Part shown: positions 43,246 to 51,772 of the stretch, in pieces
Numbering within the stretch: the first letter of the stretch is position 1
Layout of the letters: each line of letters begins with the position of its first letter
From: UBA7703 sp963667195
Lineage (GTDB): Bacteria > Bacillota > Clostridia > Christensenellales > CAG-138
Length of the DNA: 64,000 bases
Direction of reading: 5' to 3'
Assembly (NCBI GenBank): GCA_963667195.1
Contig: OY762962.1
Coordinates: forward strand, 1,860,001-1,924,000
Position numbers and translations under genes: made by a program
The notes under the pieces: model-generated
The model's database searches: none
What the model saw: only the letters and a program-made list of their open reading frames with translations
Told to the model about the DNA's origin: nothing

Positions 43246-43546
43246 CTCGCTTTCCCTTTCTGAACACACGGAGCGCAAAAACCAGCGCGTTTGGAAGAGC
43301 TACCGCGCTCACTGCGGAAACCGCGCAATATTTTGCGACGCTGCGAAGGTTACCAAATACTGAAAGCGGCGCAAGATCGCCAAACCCTCTGAGGTACACG
43401 ACGCCAAAAGTAAACGCCGCGATGAAAAACGCATAAATCAACGCATAAACGACGAAATCAAAGTTTGAAAGCGGCATCTGCCGGAGGGAGCGGTGCAAGA
43501 CCGCGGCGAGCAAGCCGGGCGCGAGCAGAAGGAGGAAGGCAATCAT
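43235..43546 (-). CDS. Small membrane protein of the ASST operon
   Basis: A 103-residue protein with three hydrophobic segments, starting MIAFLLLLAPGLLAAVLHR. I do not recognise the family. The ATG at 43546 follows AAAGGACG on the minus strand; longer upstream frames lack an RBS. It is the first gene of the operon, overlaps ASST protein 2 by 11 bases, and so may be its membrane partner. Confidence 0.65.
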   Translation of the reverse strand: MIAFLLLLAPGLLAAVLHRSLRQMPLSNFDFVVYALIYAFFIAAFTFGVVYLRGFGDLAPLSVFGNLRSVAKYCAVSAVSAVALPNALVFALRVFRKGKRDEA

Positions 43547-43607
43547 GTGAGTTCGTCCTTTCGTTGCGATGCGGTGAAAATCAACAAGAACAGTGGATAT
43601 GCAGTTC

Positions 43608-43636
43608 ATTATATAATAATCACGTGATGAACACAA
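43608..43636 (-). promoter_or_regulatory. Promoter of the ASST operon
   Basis: On the minus strand TTGTGT (43636-43631), 17-bp spacer, TATAAT (43613-43608), about 55 bases before ATG 43546. Confidence 0.65.
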
Positions 43637-43659
43637 ACAAGCGTCACTTCATTGCACAG

Positions 43660-43687
43660 AGAGTGACCGTGAATCACTCTATTTTTT
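43660..43687 (+). terminator. Orphan + strand terminator-like hairpin
   Basis: AGAGTGA (43660-43666) with TCACTCT (43674-43680), then ATTTTTT. No + strand gene precedes it. It may end an unseen small + RNA, or act at the start of the minus strand region. Confidence 0.4.
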
Positions 43688-43786
43688 AACGCATACATTT
43701 ATTAACTGTAGTTAAAGCACCACGTACGCACAGCACAAAGAATCGCTCAAGTCGGCAGTTCTGGAGCATCTGCCAGTACGTTTACT

Positions 43787-43828
43787 AAAAAAAGCCTCCT
43801 GCCGCAGATAAGTCGGTAGGAGGTTTTG
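43787..43828 (-). terminator. Terminator after the Gfo/Idh/MocA gene
   Basis: On the minus strand AAACCTCCT pairs with AGGAGG (with an inner CCGA/CGG pairing) and is followed by a T7 run ending near 43787. Confidence 0.8.
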
Positions 43829-43852
43829 CTTGTTCGCTTATGATAAATAACG

Positions 43853-44854
43853 TTATTCTTCATCCTCTTTGTAGGAAAGAGGCCATTGCCCGCGAATCGC
43901 GTCCAGCATCCGCGCGATCTGGAGCGTCTCATCCAGCGGCATCTCCGGCGCTTCCTTACGGCCGGCTAAGAAGTGCCGCTGTACCGCGCTTGCTTCAAAT
44001 TGAAAGCCGGAGGAAGGGTAGGGCTCGTCGAACACGTCCCGATTTTGCGAGATACCCGCCTCGCCAAACGGCGCAAACTCCGCATGGCTCGGGTGCCACC
44101 AACCTTCGCCAAGTAGCACCGCGCCCTTGGTTCCGCCGATGAACACGCTGTTGTCGAGCGTCATGCCGATTCCGTCGGACAGCACCGCGATGCGCCCATC
44201 CGCGTATTCCAGCGTAAAGGTGTTGTATTCGTCCACACCGTTTTCCAAGTAAGCGGAGGTGGTCATTCGGACAGGATCGGAGCCGAACATCGCAAATGTC
44301 AGTGCGAGCGGATAGATGCCGACGTCCAGCAGCGCGCCACCCGCCATGTCGTGCTGAAAACGCCACTGCGATTTATTGGCACTGGCGTCGTACCCAAAGC
44401 ATGCCTGAATCATCTTCGGCTGCCCTATGCGGCCGGAGCGCACCCACTCCCGCGCCTGCTGAAACGCGGGAAAGAACCGCGTCCACATGCCTTCGAGGAA
44501 GAACACGTCTTTCTCGCGCGCTTTCTGAATCATCTTTTCGGTCTGCGCCGCGTTCACGCCCAGCGGTTTCTCACAGACGACCGCAAATCCCGCCTCCAGA
44601 AACAGCATCACGTGATCATAGTGCTGCGTGTGCGGGGTGCCGATATAGATGATCTCCAACTCGGTATCCTTCGCCATCTCCTCATAGCTGCCGTAGCACT
44701 TGGGAATATCAAACTTTTGCGCAAATGTGCGCGCGCTGTCGATGCTGCGCGACGCCACGGCGGCAATCTGCGCATGCTCCACATGCTGCAGCCCCTGCGC
44801 AAACTGGGTTGCGATATTTCCGGTGCCAACGATGCCCCATTTCACCTGTTTCAT
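43853..44854 (-). CDS. Gfo/Idh/MocA family oxidoreductase
   Basis: A 333-residue NAD(P)-dependent oxidoreductase. The N-terminal Rossmann domain starts KWGIVGTGNIATQFAQGL; EKPLGVN contains the typical active-site lysine; the C-terminal domain includes FGYDASANKSQWRF and GGALLDVGIYPLAL, with the usual Asp-His-type catalytic region as DVGIYP. It resembles dihydrodiol/xylose dehydrogenase-type members; the substrate is unknown. I chose ATG 44854 because AAGGAGG is just upstream. Confidence 0.92.
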   Translation of the reverse strand: MKQVKWGIVGTGNIATQFAQGLQHVEHAQIAAVASRSIDSARTFAQKFDIPKCYGSYEEMAKDTELEIIYIGTPHTQHYDHVMLFLEAGFAVVCEKPLGVNAAQTEKMIQKAREKDVFFLEGMWTRFFPAFQQAREWVRSGRIGQPKMIQACFGYDASANKSQWRFQHDMAGGALLDVGIYPLALTFAMFGSDPVRMTTSAYLENGVDEYNTFTLEYADGRIAVLSDGIGMTLDNSVFIGGTKGAVLLGEGWWHPSHAEFAPFGEAGISQNRDVFDEPYPSSGFQFEASAVQRHFLAGRKEAPEMPLDETLQIARMLDAIRGQWPLSYKEDEE

Positions 44855-44898
44855 GTGCGGCCTCCTTATATGATTTGGTCGAATGACGGGTTTTCTTG

Positions 44899-46557
44899 TT
44901 ATGCCGGATAATACGTCAGCGCAAAGTTCAGCAGTGCCTGTAGTTGCGGCAAGTTTGCGAGGAAAAGCGCGGCAGCCGTAGCCCAATAGAGAGGCGCGGT
45001 TCGGGTTTCGAGATGCAGCCACGAAGCGATCTTCTGCACAAGGAATACGATCATCACGAAGAATGCCCAGCCGAAATACTTGGTGTAGAGGAACATTCCG
45101 TTTTCTCTCGTACCCCAGCCAAAGAAGCAGATCACGACAAACGCAAACGCGCACCAGAGCACGCTGATCTTTGCGAAGAGCTGCTTTCGATTGAGCACAA
45201 ATCCCGCAATGGCGAGTGCCGCGATGACGAGCCCTGCGATGCTGAAGACAAGCACCGGATTTTCACGCCAGACCATACTGCCGTTGGCGATTTCGTTCCA
45301 CTCGTTGATCGCGCTGGTCAGCACGACGGGGCTTGCGTTTGCTGCGAAGAACGCGCTGCCGATGAGCACCGAAAACTGCATGAGCTTCTGCGCAAACGAG
45401 CCAACGACGTTGGTATACTTGATGAGGTGCGAAACGTGCTGGTAGCTCAGCAACACGTCAAAGCAGCCAAATGCAAGAAGCAGGCTGACTCCCTTGAAAC
45501 CGGTCACGAGAAAGGTTTTAATTCTGCTGCCAATGGACTGCTTTGCGGGGTCTCGATCGGGCAGCAACGCAAACACCGCGCTGGTGATCATCGTTCCCGC
45601 GGAGCCGAGAAGCAGGAAGTCTTCGCGCCTGTTTTGCAGGACATAGCGGTATAGAAACAGTGTGATCCAGAATACGGAGAAGATGTATTGCTCCGGAAAG
45701 AATGCAAAGAGCAGTCCGCTATAGCTCACCAGCGCGAGTGCAAGCAGGCTGAACCGTTGCGCCGGCTTGAGATCGGGAATCATCCGGATGACGAGATACC
45801 AGCTGATAATATGAAACGGAACCTGCGCCATGGTGAGCACGAGTGCCTGCGCATTGGCCAAAGGAATCAGCAGCGAAATCAGGTAAGGAATGCCCAGAAA
45901 CGGTGCGGAAAACAGCGCGAACAGCGGCGAGCGGATGTCGTTTTCAATCCCGCCCAAACGAAAATAGGACTGGTAATTGATGCACGCGCCGGAATCCGAG
46001 GAGTAGAACAGATCGCACTCCAGAAACGGATGCGCAAAGGCGTTTGTTTGAACGAAGAGAACGCCGACCGCCGCCATGAAGACCAGCGAGACACCCGCCA
46101 AAACCCAATACTCCGTGCGTGAAAAGTCGCTAGTTATCTCGTGCACGACAGGCCGCAACAGCTCGTAAAAATACCGTACGGCGCAGAACGTAAACCACAG
46201 TGCCCCAATCACCAGCGCGCCGCAAATCAAGCGGCTCAGAAGCAGCGCATCGAGACCGCTCATGGACTGCAGTTTCACCATGACCTTGGAATCGGTCAGC
46301 GTCTTTTGAAACAGCGAGACAGGCGCAAGCGAGATGCCGAGCGCGGTGAACGCAAAGAAGATGTTCCAAATCGGTGAGACTGGCTTGTGTTCGATGAGCC
46401 TGCGGTCATAGCGCGTCCAGAAGAACAGCGCGACTGCGGACAGGGGCAGCGCCATCATGTTATTCAACGATCTGGCGTTGACCGCAAACAAAGCGCACGC
46501 GGATAAGATGAGCAGCAGCTGCTTGAAAACATAGGTTCTACGTGGATCTTTTCGCAT
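44899..46557 (-). CDS. Large multi-pass membrane protein, GT-C-like
   Basis: A 552-residue protein with about 12-14 transmembrane helices. An external loop after the fifth or sixth helix has HPFLECDLFYSSDSGACINYQSY, with an acidic pair placed as in GT-C glycosyltransferases. I do not know a specific family. ATG 46557 has AAGGAG upstream; an earlier start lacks one. It is divergent from a similar membrane protein gene at 46702. Confidence 0.82.
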   Translation of the reverse strand: MRKDPRRTYVFKQLLLILSACALFAVNARSLNNMMALPLSAVALFFWTRYDRRLIEHKPVSPIWNIFFAFTALGISLAPVSLFQKTLTDSKVMVKLQSMSGLDALLLSRLICGALVIGALWFTFCAVRYFYELLRPVVHEITSDFSRTEYWVLAGVSLVFMAAVGVLFVQTNAFAHPFLECDLFYSSDSGACINYQSYFRLGGIENDIRSPLFALFSAPFLGIPYLISLLIPLANAQALVLTMAQVPFHIISWYLVIRMIPDLKPAQRFSLLALALVSYSGLLFAFFPEQYIFSVFWITLFLYRYVLQNRREDFLLLGSAGTMITSAVFALLPDRDPAKQSIGSRIKTFLVTGFKGVSLLLAFGCFDVLLSYQHVSHLIKYTNVVGSFAQKLMQFSVLIGSAFFAANASPVVLTSAINEWNEIANGSMVWRENPVLVFSIAGLVIAALAIAGFVLNRKQLFAKISVLWCAFAFVVICFFGWGTRENGMFLYTKYFGWAFFVMIVFLVQKIASWLHLETRTAPLYWATAAALFLANLPQLQALLNFALTYYPA

Positions 46558-46701
46558 TCGTGCTCCTTCGTTTTGGGAGATTTTTCGCCGTTTTCGAGTA
46601 AATTGTAGCATGCATCATGGTGTGAAACAAGCTTTTCACGGAACTGGACTTATGACCTGCGCAATAGTACAATGGAAAAAAATCGCGATGAGGATACCAG
46701 C

Positions 46702-48198
46702 ATGAACGTGACCAGCAACGCAAAACGCAAATGGATTCCGACGGTATCGCTTGTGTATTTGTCTCTCCCGATCCTGCTGTTTTTGGCATATTGGATCAAA
46801 CCGCTGATCTCCGTTCCGGTGATCGCGCTGTTTCTCTTTGGCCTCTATCAAACCTACCGCAACACAAACCCGTTCCAACTAAACGGGAAGCACTCGGGCG
46901 TGACGATTACGATCATTACGCTCGTGCTGCTTTGCTGGGTTGTGCTTTCCGGCGTCGGCGGGCTCGTATGGCAAAATCGCTGGGATCACATGTTCCGAAA
47001 CGCCCTGTTTTCGGATCAGGTGAAGTACGCATGGCCTGTGATCGATAACAGCCTTGCTGCGCCGCGCATGCTCTGCTACAACTTCGGCTTCTGGCTGCCG
47101 AGCGCGTTGATCGGGAAGCTCTTTGGCCTGCAGGCGGGGTATGTGTTTCAGACCGTCTGGGCGTTTACCGGCGTCGCGCTTGCGTTTGCGTTCATCTGCG
47201 AACGCCTTGGGAAGGTCAGCATTCCCGCGCTCGTGATATTCATCTTCTTCAGCGGGTTGGATATTCTCCTCTTCTTTCTCGGTAAAATTCACTCCGGCAC
47301 CCTCCAAACGGCCTTGCCGGAGCTGCTTGCGGGCACGCATCTGGAGCTGAAGCTCTACCAATTCAGCTCCGCTTCCAACACGACGCTGCTCTTCTGGGTG
47401 TATAACCAAATCATCCCGTTCTGGCTCGTTTTCCTCCTGCTGCTGCGGCAGACAAACAACCGCACGCGGCTCTTTGTCTTCATGCTGATGCTGCTGTATT
47501 CGCCGTTTCCCGCGGTGGGCTGCCTGCCGATGGTGGTGTATCAGTTCCTGCAAAAATCGAACTTCACCAATGAGACTGGGAAAAAGAGTTTCCGCACATT
47601 CCTTCGCAGCACACTCACTGTCGCAAACGTGACCGGGCTGATCGTGTGCCTGATCATTGCGCTGTTCTACATGAGCAATATCGCGACGGGTTCGGTAGGG
47701 TTAATCAAAATCAACGCGGGCTCGATCATGGAGTTTGCGCTGTATTTCGCCACGGAATACTTCGTGTTCCTCGTCTTCATCCTGCTAATGAAAAAGGCGG
47801 ATGCACTCTATTGGGTGCTGATGGGCTCGATGGTCGTGTTCAGCTTCATCACGCTGGGCAACAACTACGATTTCGGTTGGCGCACCTGCATTCCCGCCGC
47901 GTTTTACACGATGCTGCTGGTCATGCAGATTCTTTCAAACCCGGAACCGGGAAAAAAGTACAAACGGTTGAAATTCGCGCTTATCGCGGTTTTGGTGCTT
48001 GGTAGCGTGACGCCTGCCATGGAGATGCTTCGCACGGTGGAGCATACCGCGGCTTATGTATCGGGTGCTTCCATAGAACCGCTCAAGAGCAACACGCTCG
48101 ATACCGTGTTCGATCAGGCGAACAACAAGTGCTACGATAATTTCATCGGCACAACGGATTCCGTCTTCGCGAAATACCTGATGCGGAATCAGGACTGA
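46702..48198 (+). CDS. Large multi-pass membrane protein
   Basis: A 498-residue protein with about 12 transmembrane helices. A loop near residue 90-130 (QNRWDHMFRNALFSD, then WPVIDNSLAAPRMLCYNFGFWLP) carries Asp and Arg residues where GT-C enzymes have their first catalytic loop. Related in style to the divergent neighbour and to the 28.2-kb protein. I chose ATG 46702 (MNVTSNAK) with GAGGAT upstream over ATG 46672, which has no RBS. Function unknown; surface glycan assembly is the natural guess. Confidence 0.82.
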   Translation: MNVTSNAKRKWIPTVSLVYLSLPILLFLAYWIKPLISVPVIALFLFGLYQTYRNTNPFQLNGKHSGVTITIITLVLLCWVVLSGVGGLVWQNRWDHMFRNALFSDQVKYAWPVIDNSLAAPRMLCYNFGFWLPSALIGKLFGLQAGYVFQTVWAFTGVALAFAFICERLGKVSIPALVIFIFFSGLDILLFFLGKIHSGTLQTALPELLAGTHLELKLYQFSSASNTTLLFWVYNQIIPFWLVFLLLLRQTNNRTRLFVFMLMLLYSPFPAVGCLPMVVYQFLQKSNFTNETGKKSFRTFLRSTLTVANVTGLIVCLIIALFYMSNIATGSVGLIKINAGSIMEFALYFATEYFVFLVFILLMKKADALYWVLMGSMVVFSFITLGNNYDFGWRTCIPAAFYTMLLVMQILSNPEPGKKYKRLKFALIAVLVLGSVTPAMEMLRTVEHTAAYVSGASIEPLKSNTLDTVFDQANNKCYDNFIGTTDSVFAKYLMRNQD

Positions 48199-48252
48199 GC
48201 TTCACGCAGAAGGTCAGGTTACGCACTGATAATTGCACAAGACATAAAAAAG

Positions 48253-48280
48253 GCCGCGCAGATAATCAGCGCGGCTTTTT
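48253..48280. terminator. Bidirectional terminator
   Basis: GCCGCGC (48253-48259) with GCGCGGC (48269-48275), an A run before and T5 after, between convergent genes. Confidence 0.85.
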
Positions 48281-48317
48281 GCTTAAATTTATATTGGATC
48301 GAACGAGCAAGGACTCG

Positions 48318-48992
48318 TTAGAAAGTGACCTCTCCGTCGTGGGCAAGCAGGGAGACAAACGTGATGCCACTAAGTTCCGAAATCTCGGTGATCAACTCCA
48401 GCTCCTTCGTGAGGCGAACCTCGACGACCATATTGAACTCTTTGTTCGAGATGGTTCTGGACTTGACGTTGTGATACTTGCAATAGGTCTTCGCAATGTT
48501 CAGCACCGCGTCCTCAACGTTAGCATTCGTCGCGTTGACCACCAACAGCTTGGAGGCTTTTCCGAGCGTGATCCAGTCGAGAAAGAACATCCCGATCGTG
48601 ATAATGACGGAAAGCATCACCGCAATCAGCGCAAGCCCTGCGCCGCAGATGATGCCCACGCTGATGGCCCAGAACAGGAAGGCCAGGTCGATGGGGTCTT
48701 TGATCGCGGTACGGAAGCGCACGATGGACAACGCGCCGACCATGCCGAGCGAGATTACGATGTTGGACTGCACCGTCAGAATGATCGCGCCCGTGATCAC
48801 GGCGATCACAGGCAGAGAGATTACAAAGTTCTTGTCGAAGAAGGACTTTCTCGTGAGCACGCGATAGGCAAGGAAGATGTAAAGCCCGAATGCCGCGCAC
48901 AACAGGAGGCATACAACTGCCTTGTAGCCCGTGATATCCGCCGAGGCATAGCCTTCCAAAAAGGATGATTCAAAAATGTCTGATAGATTCAT
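48318..48992 (-). CDS. DUF4956 membrane protein
   Basis: A 224-residue protein with four transmembrane helices in the first 145 residues, including IVRFRTAIKDPIDLAFLFW, the hallmark segment of DUF4956, and a cytosolic alpha/beta domain after it. Such genes are regularly next to VTC-type polyphosphate polymerase and CotH genes; the function is not established. The start overlaps the VTC gene (ATGA). Confidence 0.92.
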   Translation of the reverse strand: MNLSDIFESSFLEGYASADITGYKAVVCLLLCAAFGLYIFLAYRVLTRKSFFDKNFVISLPVIAVITGAIILTVQSNIVISLGMVGALSIVRFRTAIKDPIDLAFLFWAISVGIICGAGLALIAVMLSVIITIGMFFLDWITLGKASKLLVVNATNANVEDAVLNIAKTYCKYHNVKSRTISNKEFNMVVEVRLTKELELITEISELSGITFVSLLAHDGEVTF

Positions 48993-49693
48993 ATGAGCAC
49001 CCCACTCGATAAACTAAATTTTCTGCAATAGTAGTATTTCGAAAACGCCGTTCTCGGCAATCCGCCGGTCTGGAGCGTTTGCTTCACATAATCGGGCAGG
49101 AAATTATCCCACTTGACCTCCATGATCTGACGCCCGGACTCCATAATCGGCCGCTTTGCGATATCCTGATCAAAAAACTTGCTGACCTGATTGGATGAGG
49201 CGATGTTTTGATCGAAGGTCACGCGAACGTTGCCCAAGGGATACGTGTACGGAATCCGGTCATAGTCAACGATCACGACGGGGGAAAGCTTGAGCCGCTT
49301 GCTCCGCGCACTAAATTCGTTGAGCAGCAGCGGGGAATCGCCTGTGCACTCGATCTCTTTGCCCAGGATCAGCATGTCCGCTTGTTCCCGTGTCAGCAAG
49401 CATGCGTCCTTGAGCGTGATGCCGCGCACCTTTTGCTTTTTCTCTAGGAAGATGCAGGTGGCGTCATTGTCGTACACGCGGATGCGAAACTTCTCGCGCG
49501 GCTCCGTTCCGTTTTCGTTTGCGTGGTAGCCGGTGTTGAAGATGTCGTCGAAATAGAGGCTTCTAACGTTATAGCAGCCGCTATCTGAAACATGGTGATC
49601 GATCTTCATGAAGCACTGGATGCGGCTTTTGATCACCTGGGCTTGCATCGCCGTGCAAAAATATTTGTACTCATATCTGCCGTTGATGGACAT
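48989..49693 (-). CDS. VTC-domain polyphosphate polymerase-like protein
   Basis: A 234-residue soluble VTC domain. The tunnel fold is suggested by GRYEYKYFCTAMQ, RSLYFDD, the KFRIRVYDN basic strand, LEKKQKVRG and the final acidic/basic EVKWDNFLPD. VTC proteins make polyphosphate from ATP; bacterial members with CotH are less understood. I chose ATG 49693 with AAAGGAGG upstream; the longer frame runs into cotH. Four bases after the cotH stop. Confidence 0.92.
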   Translation of the reverse strand: MSINGRYEYKYFCTAMQAQVIKSRIQCFMKIDHHVSDSGCYNVRSLYFDDIFNTGYHANENGTEPREKFRIRVYDNDATCIFLEKKQKVRGITLKDACLLTREQADMLILGKEIECTGDSPLLLNEFSARSKRLKLSPVVIVDYDRIPYTYPLGNVRVTFDQNIASSNQVSKFFDQDIAKRPIMESGRQIMEVKWDNFLPDYVKQTLQTGGLPRTAFSKYYYCRKFSLSSGVLI

Positions 49694-49697
49694 TCGA

Positions 49698-51494
49698 TCA
49701 CTTGCCTCCTTTCCTGCTACGGAATCCGCCGTTTTGCAAGACGTAGGCGGCACCCAGCAGGACGAAGAGAACCGCAAAAGCCGCGAGGAGGAGCGGTGTC
49801 GTCGCGCCGTGTTGCAGGATGGTCGGCGTTTTATGCTCCGGTTGTGCTTCCGCCTGTGCTCGCCTGAAGTTCTCACGGCCGTTTTGCATGAAGTCATCCA
49901 GATAGTCGAAGATATAGTTGGGTCGTTCGGTAAAAAATGCGGCTGTCTGGTCGTTCCCCGCCGAATACGGCAACTTGTCCAGCAATGCCTGCACTCTGGC
50001 AGGATCGAAGTTCTTTCGCGCGATCTCGATAAATGAATCGTAAAACTGCTTGCGGAACGCCTCGTTACCCATCAGATTGTACAGGATCGGGTCTTCGATC
50101 GGACCCGCTGCGCCATACGGAAAAGATTCTTTGAAATAGTTAAACGAAGCGGCGTTTTTCAGGCTCTGAACGGCCGGGTCGTCGATGAGTTCAAAGCCGT
50201 TTGTTACGATAGCATGATCCAGATCATACAACCCAAAGCGCCACTTTCCATCCGCATACGCGTCATCGGTTACTTCGAGCGATCTCCACATCAGCGAATT
50301 GATATAGAAGGGGTTCGTGTCGATGTTGTTGAGGTAGATGCTCGTCGCATAATAATCGATCAGGCTTTGCATGTCGATCTGCTCGCATGCCTTTTGATAG
50401 TTTTCCGGCTCGCTCATATCATTCGCGTTTAGAAAATCGATCAGCACGCGATACAACTGCATGGCCTGTTCATCGCCCTCGGCGAAGTGGTTGACCTTGA
50501 TGTATGCGACGTTGTCCATTTCCACGTTATAACGCTGACTGATGGAATATTCATCCACCCTGCCAAGCAGCGCGTAAACACCCCAAAACTCACCGTTGAT
50601 ATAGAGATTCACCATCTGGTACTCCTGCGTGACCAGATCCCGGTCGGCGACCAGTGAGGAGAGAAATCCTTCCTGCTGGGGCATTTCGCGATGGCGCAGA
50701 ATCAGCGCGTCCATCGGCGTCGAGAACAGAGGATAATTGATGGCGTCGTTTCCGTCAAACTCGCTGCGGGCAAGCAGGGTAAAGTCCTTGAGCGGGGTGC
50801 TCCTCGTGGAAGACCCCCTCAAGCGGATACCGAGGTTTTGCTCAAACACGGGGGCTCCGTCGACGTTAAAATAGGTAAAGAGCGCTTCCCGCTCCCAATC
50901 TTCCATGAGGTAGTTGACGTAGATGCCAAGCTTCGGATCAAACAGGTTGACCGGGTCGCTCACGAGCGAAACCGTGGGCAGCTTTGCGTCAACCGTCTTG
51001 TTCGCGTAATCGATAAAGTACGCTTTTGTGACGATTGCACTTTGATTTCCGTTTGAATCGTAAGCGACCGCCCGAATGATGCTCGCTTTATTGACCGGTT
51101 CGGTATCGGTGATGCCCGCTTTTTCGTGCGAAACATTCTCGTCCGGCGAGATATCCCGAATGCGGATCGGGCTACTGTACAAGGTGGATTGATCGCTTGG
51201 CACGGAGGAGTCGGTCGTATAGTAAATCCTGCAATCCTTCGACGCGCTGAGCTGCAAGGCAAACGAGTCCGGATAAAAACCGCTCTCGTGGTCGAATGCG
51301 GGAGCCGGCACATCGACTGACTTACTCTGAAAATCGGTGCTGACCACGGCGGATTCCGGCTTGTCGTACAGAACCACTTTCTCGTCGGTCAACTGATAAT
51401 CCGGCGAGTAGAGATAGAAGATGATGCCGGCTAAAACGCAAAAAAAACCCGTTGCCGAGAACAACAAGTATTTCTTCCGCTTCTTATGATCCAT
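49698..51494 (-). CDS. CotH-family kinase, membrane anchored
   Basis: A 598-residue protein. One N-terminal membrane helix (about 9-28) precedes a chitobiase/Ig-like domain (about 50-130, with YYTTDSSVPS) and the CotH kinase domain (LGIRLRGSSTRS, VNLYINGEFWGVYALLGRVDE, and the metal-binding GLYDLDHA). A second helix lies at the C-terminus. CotH of Bacillus is an atypical kinase that phosphorylates spore coat protein; this one faces the cell exterior. ATG 51494 was chosen; the RBS is unclear. First gene of cotH-VTC-DUF4956. Confidence 0.92.
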   Translation of the reverse strand: MDHKKRKKYLLFSATGFFCVLAGIIFYLYSPDYQLTDEKVVLYDKPESAVVSTDFQSKSVDVPAPAFDHESGFYPDSFALQLSASKDCRIYYTTDSSVPSDQSTLYSSPIRIRDISPDENVSHEKAGITDTEPVNKASIIRAVAYDSNGNQSAIVTKAYFIDYANKTVDAKLPTVSLVSDPVNLFDPKLGIYVNYLMEDWEREALFTYFNVDGAPVFEQNLGIRLRGSSTRSTPLKDFTLLARSEFDGNDAINYPLFSTPMDALILRHREMPQQEGFLSSLVADRDLVTQEYQMVNLYINGEFWGVYALLGRVDEYSISQRYNVEMDNVAYIKVNHFAEGDEQAMQLYRVLIDFLNANDMSEPENYQKACEQIDMQSLIDYYATSIYLNNIDTNPFYINSLMWRSLEVTDDAYADGKWRFGLYDLDHAIVTNGFELIDDPAVQSLKNAASFNYFKESFPYGAAGPIEDPILYNLMGNEAFRKQFYDSFIEIARKNFDPARVQALLDKLPYSAGNDQTAAFFTERPNYIFDYLDDFMQNGRENFRRAQAEAQPEHKTPTILQHGATTPLLLAAFAVLFVLLGAAYVLQNGGFRSRKGGK

Positions 51495-51628
51495 ATTCAC
51501 ACCGCTTCGCATTTTCTCAACCAATTTATCACAATCTCGTGCGTTTATCAATATCGCGCGGGTTTGCATGCTGTTTTACCGCGCAAAGACAAACAGGATT
51601 GCACCGTGGAATCGTCTCTTGTGCTCAC

Positions 51629-51657
51629 TTGCGATCTTGTAAAATATCAGATATGAT
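51629..51657 (+). promoter_or_regulatory. Promoter of the diguanylate cyclase gene
   Basis: TTGCGA (51629-51634), 17-bp spacer, TATGAT (51652-51657); about 115 bases of leader. Confidence 0.6.
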
Positions 51658-51772
51658 AAATCTGAAAAAACGCATAGCACCCATTTTCGAAGCAAGCGCA
51701 AAGAATTGCGACGCTACCGATTCAGATGGAACAAGGAGACAATGACCCCGGACGGAGAAAGAAGGGATCACT

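Noticed and set aside
49694..49897. N-terminal extension of the VTC gene.
   Set aside because: It overlaps the cotH 3' end and has a low-complexity product; ATG 49693 has AAAGGAGG.
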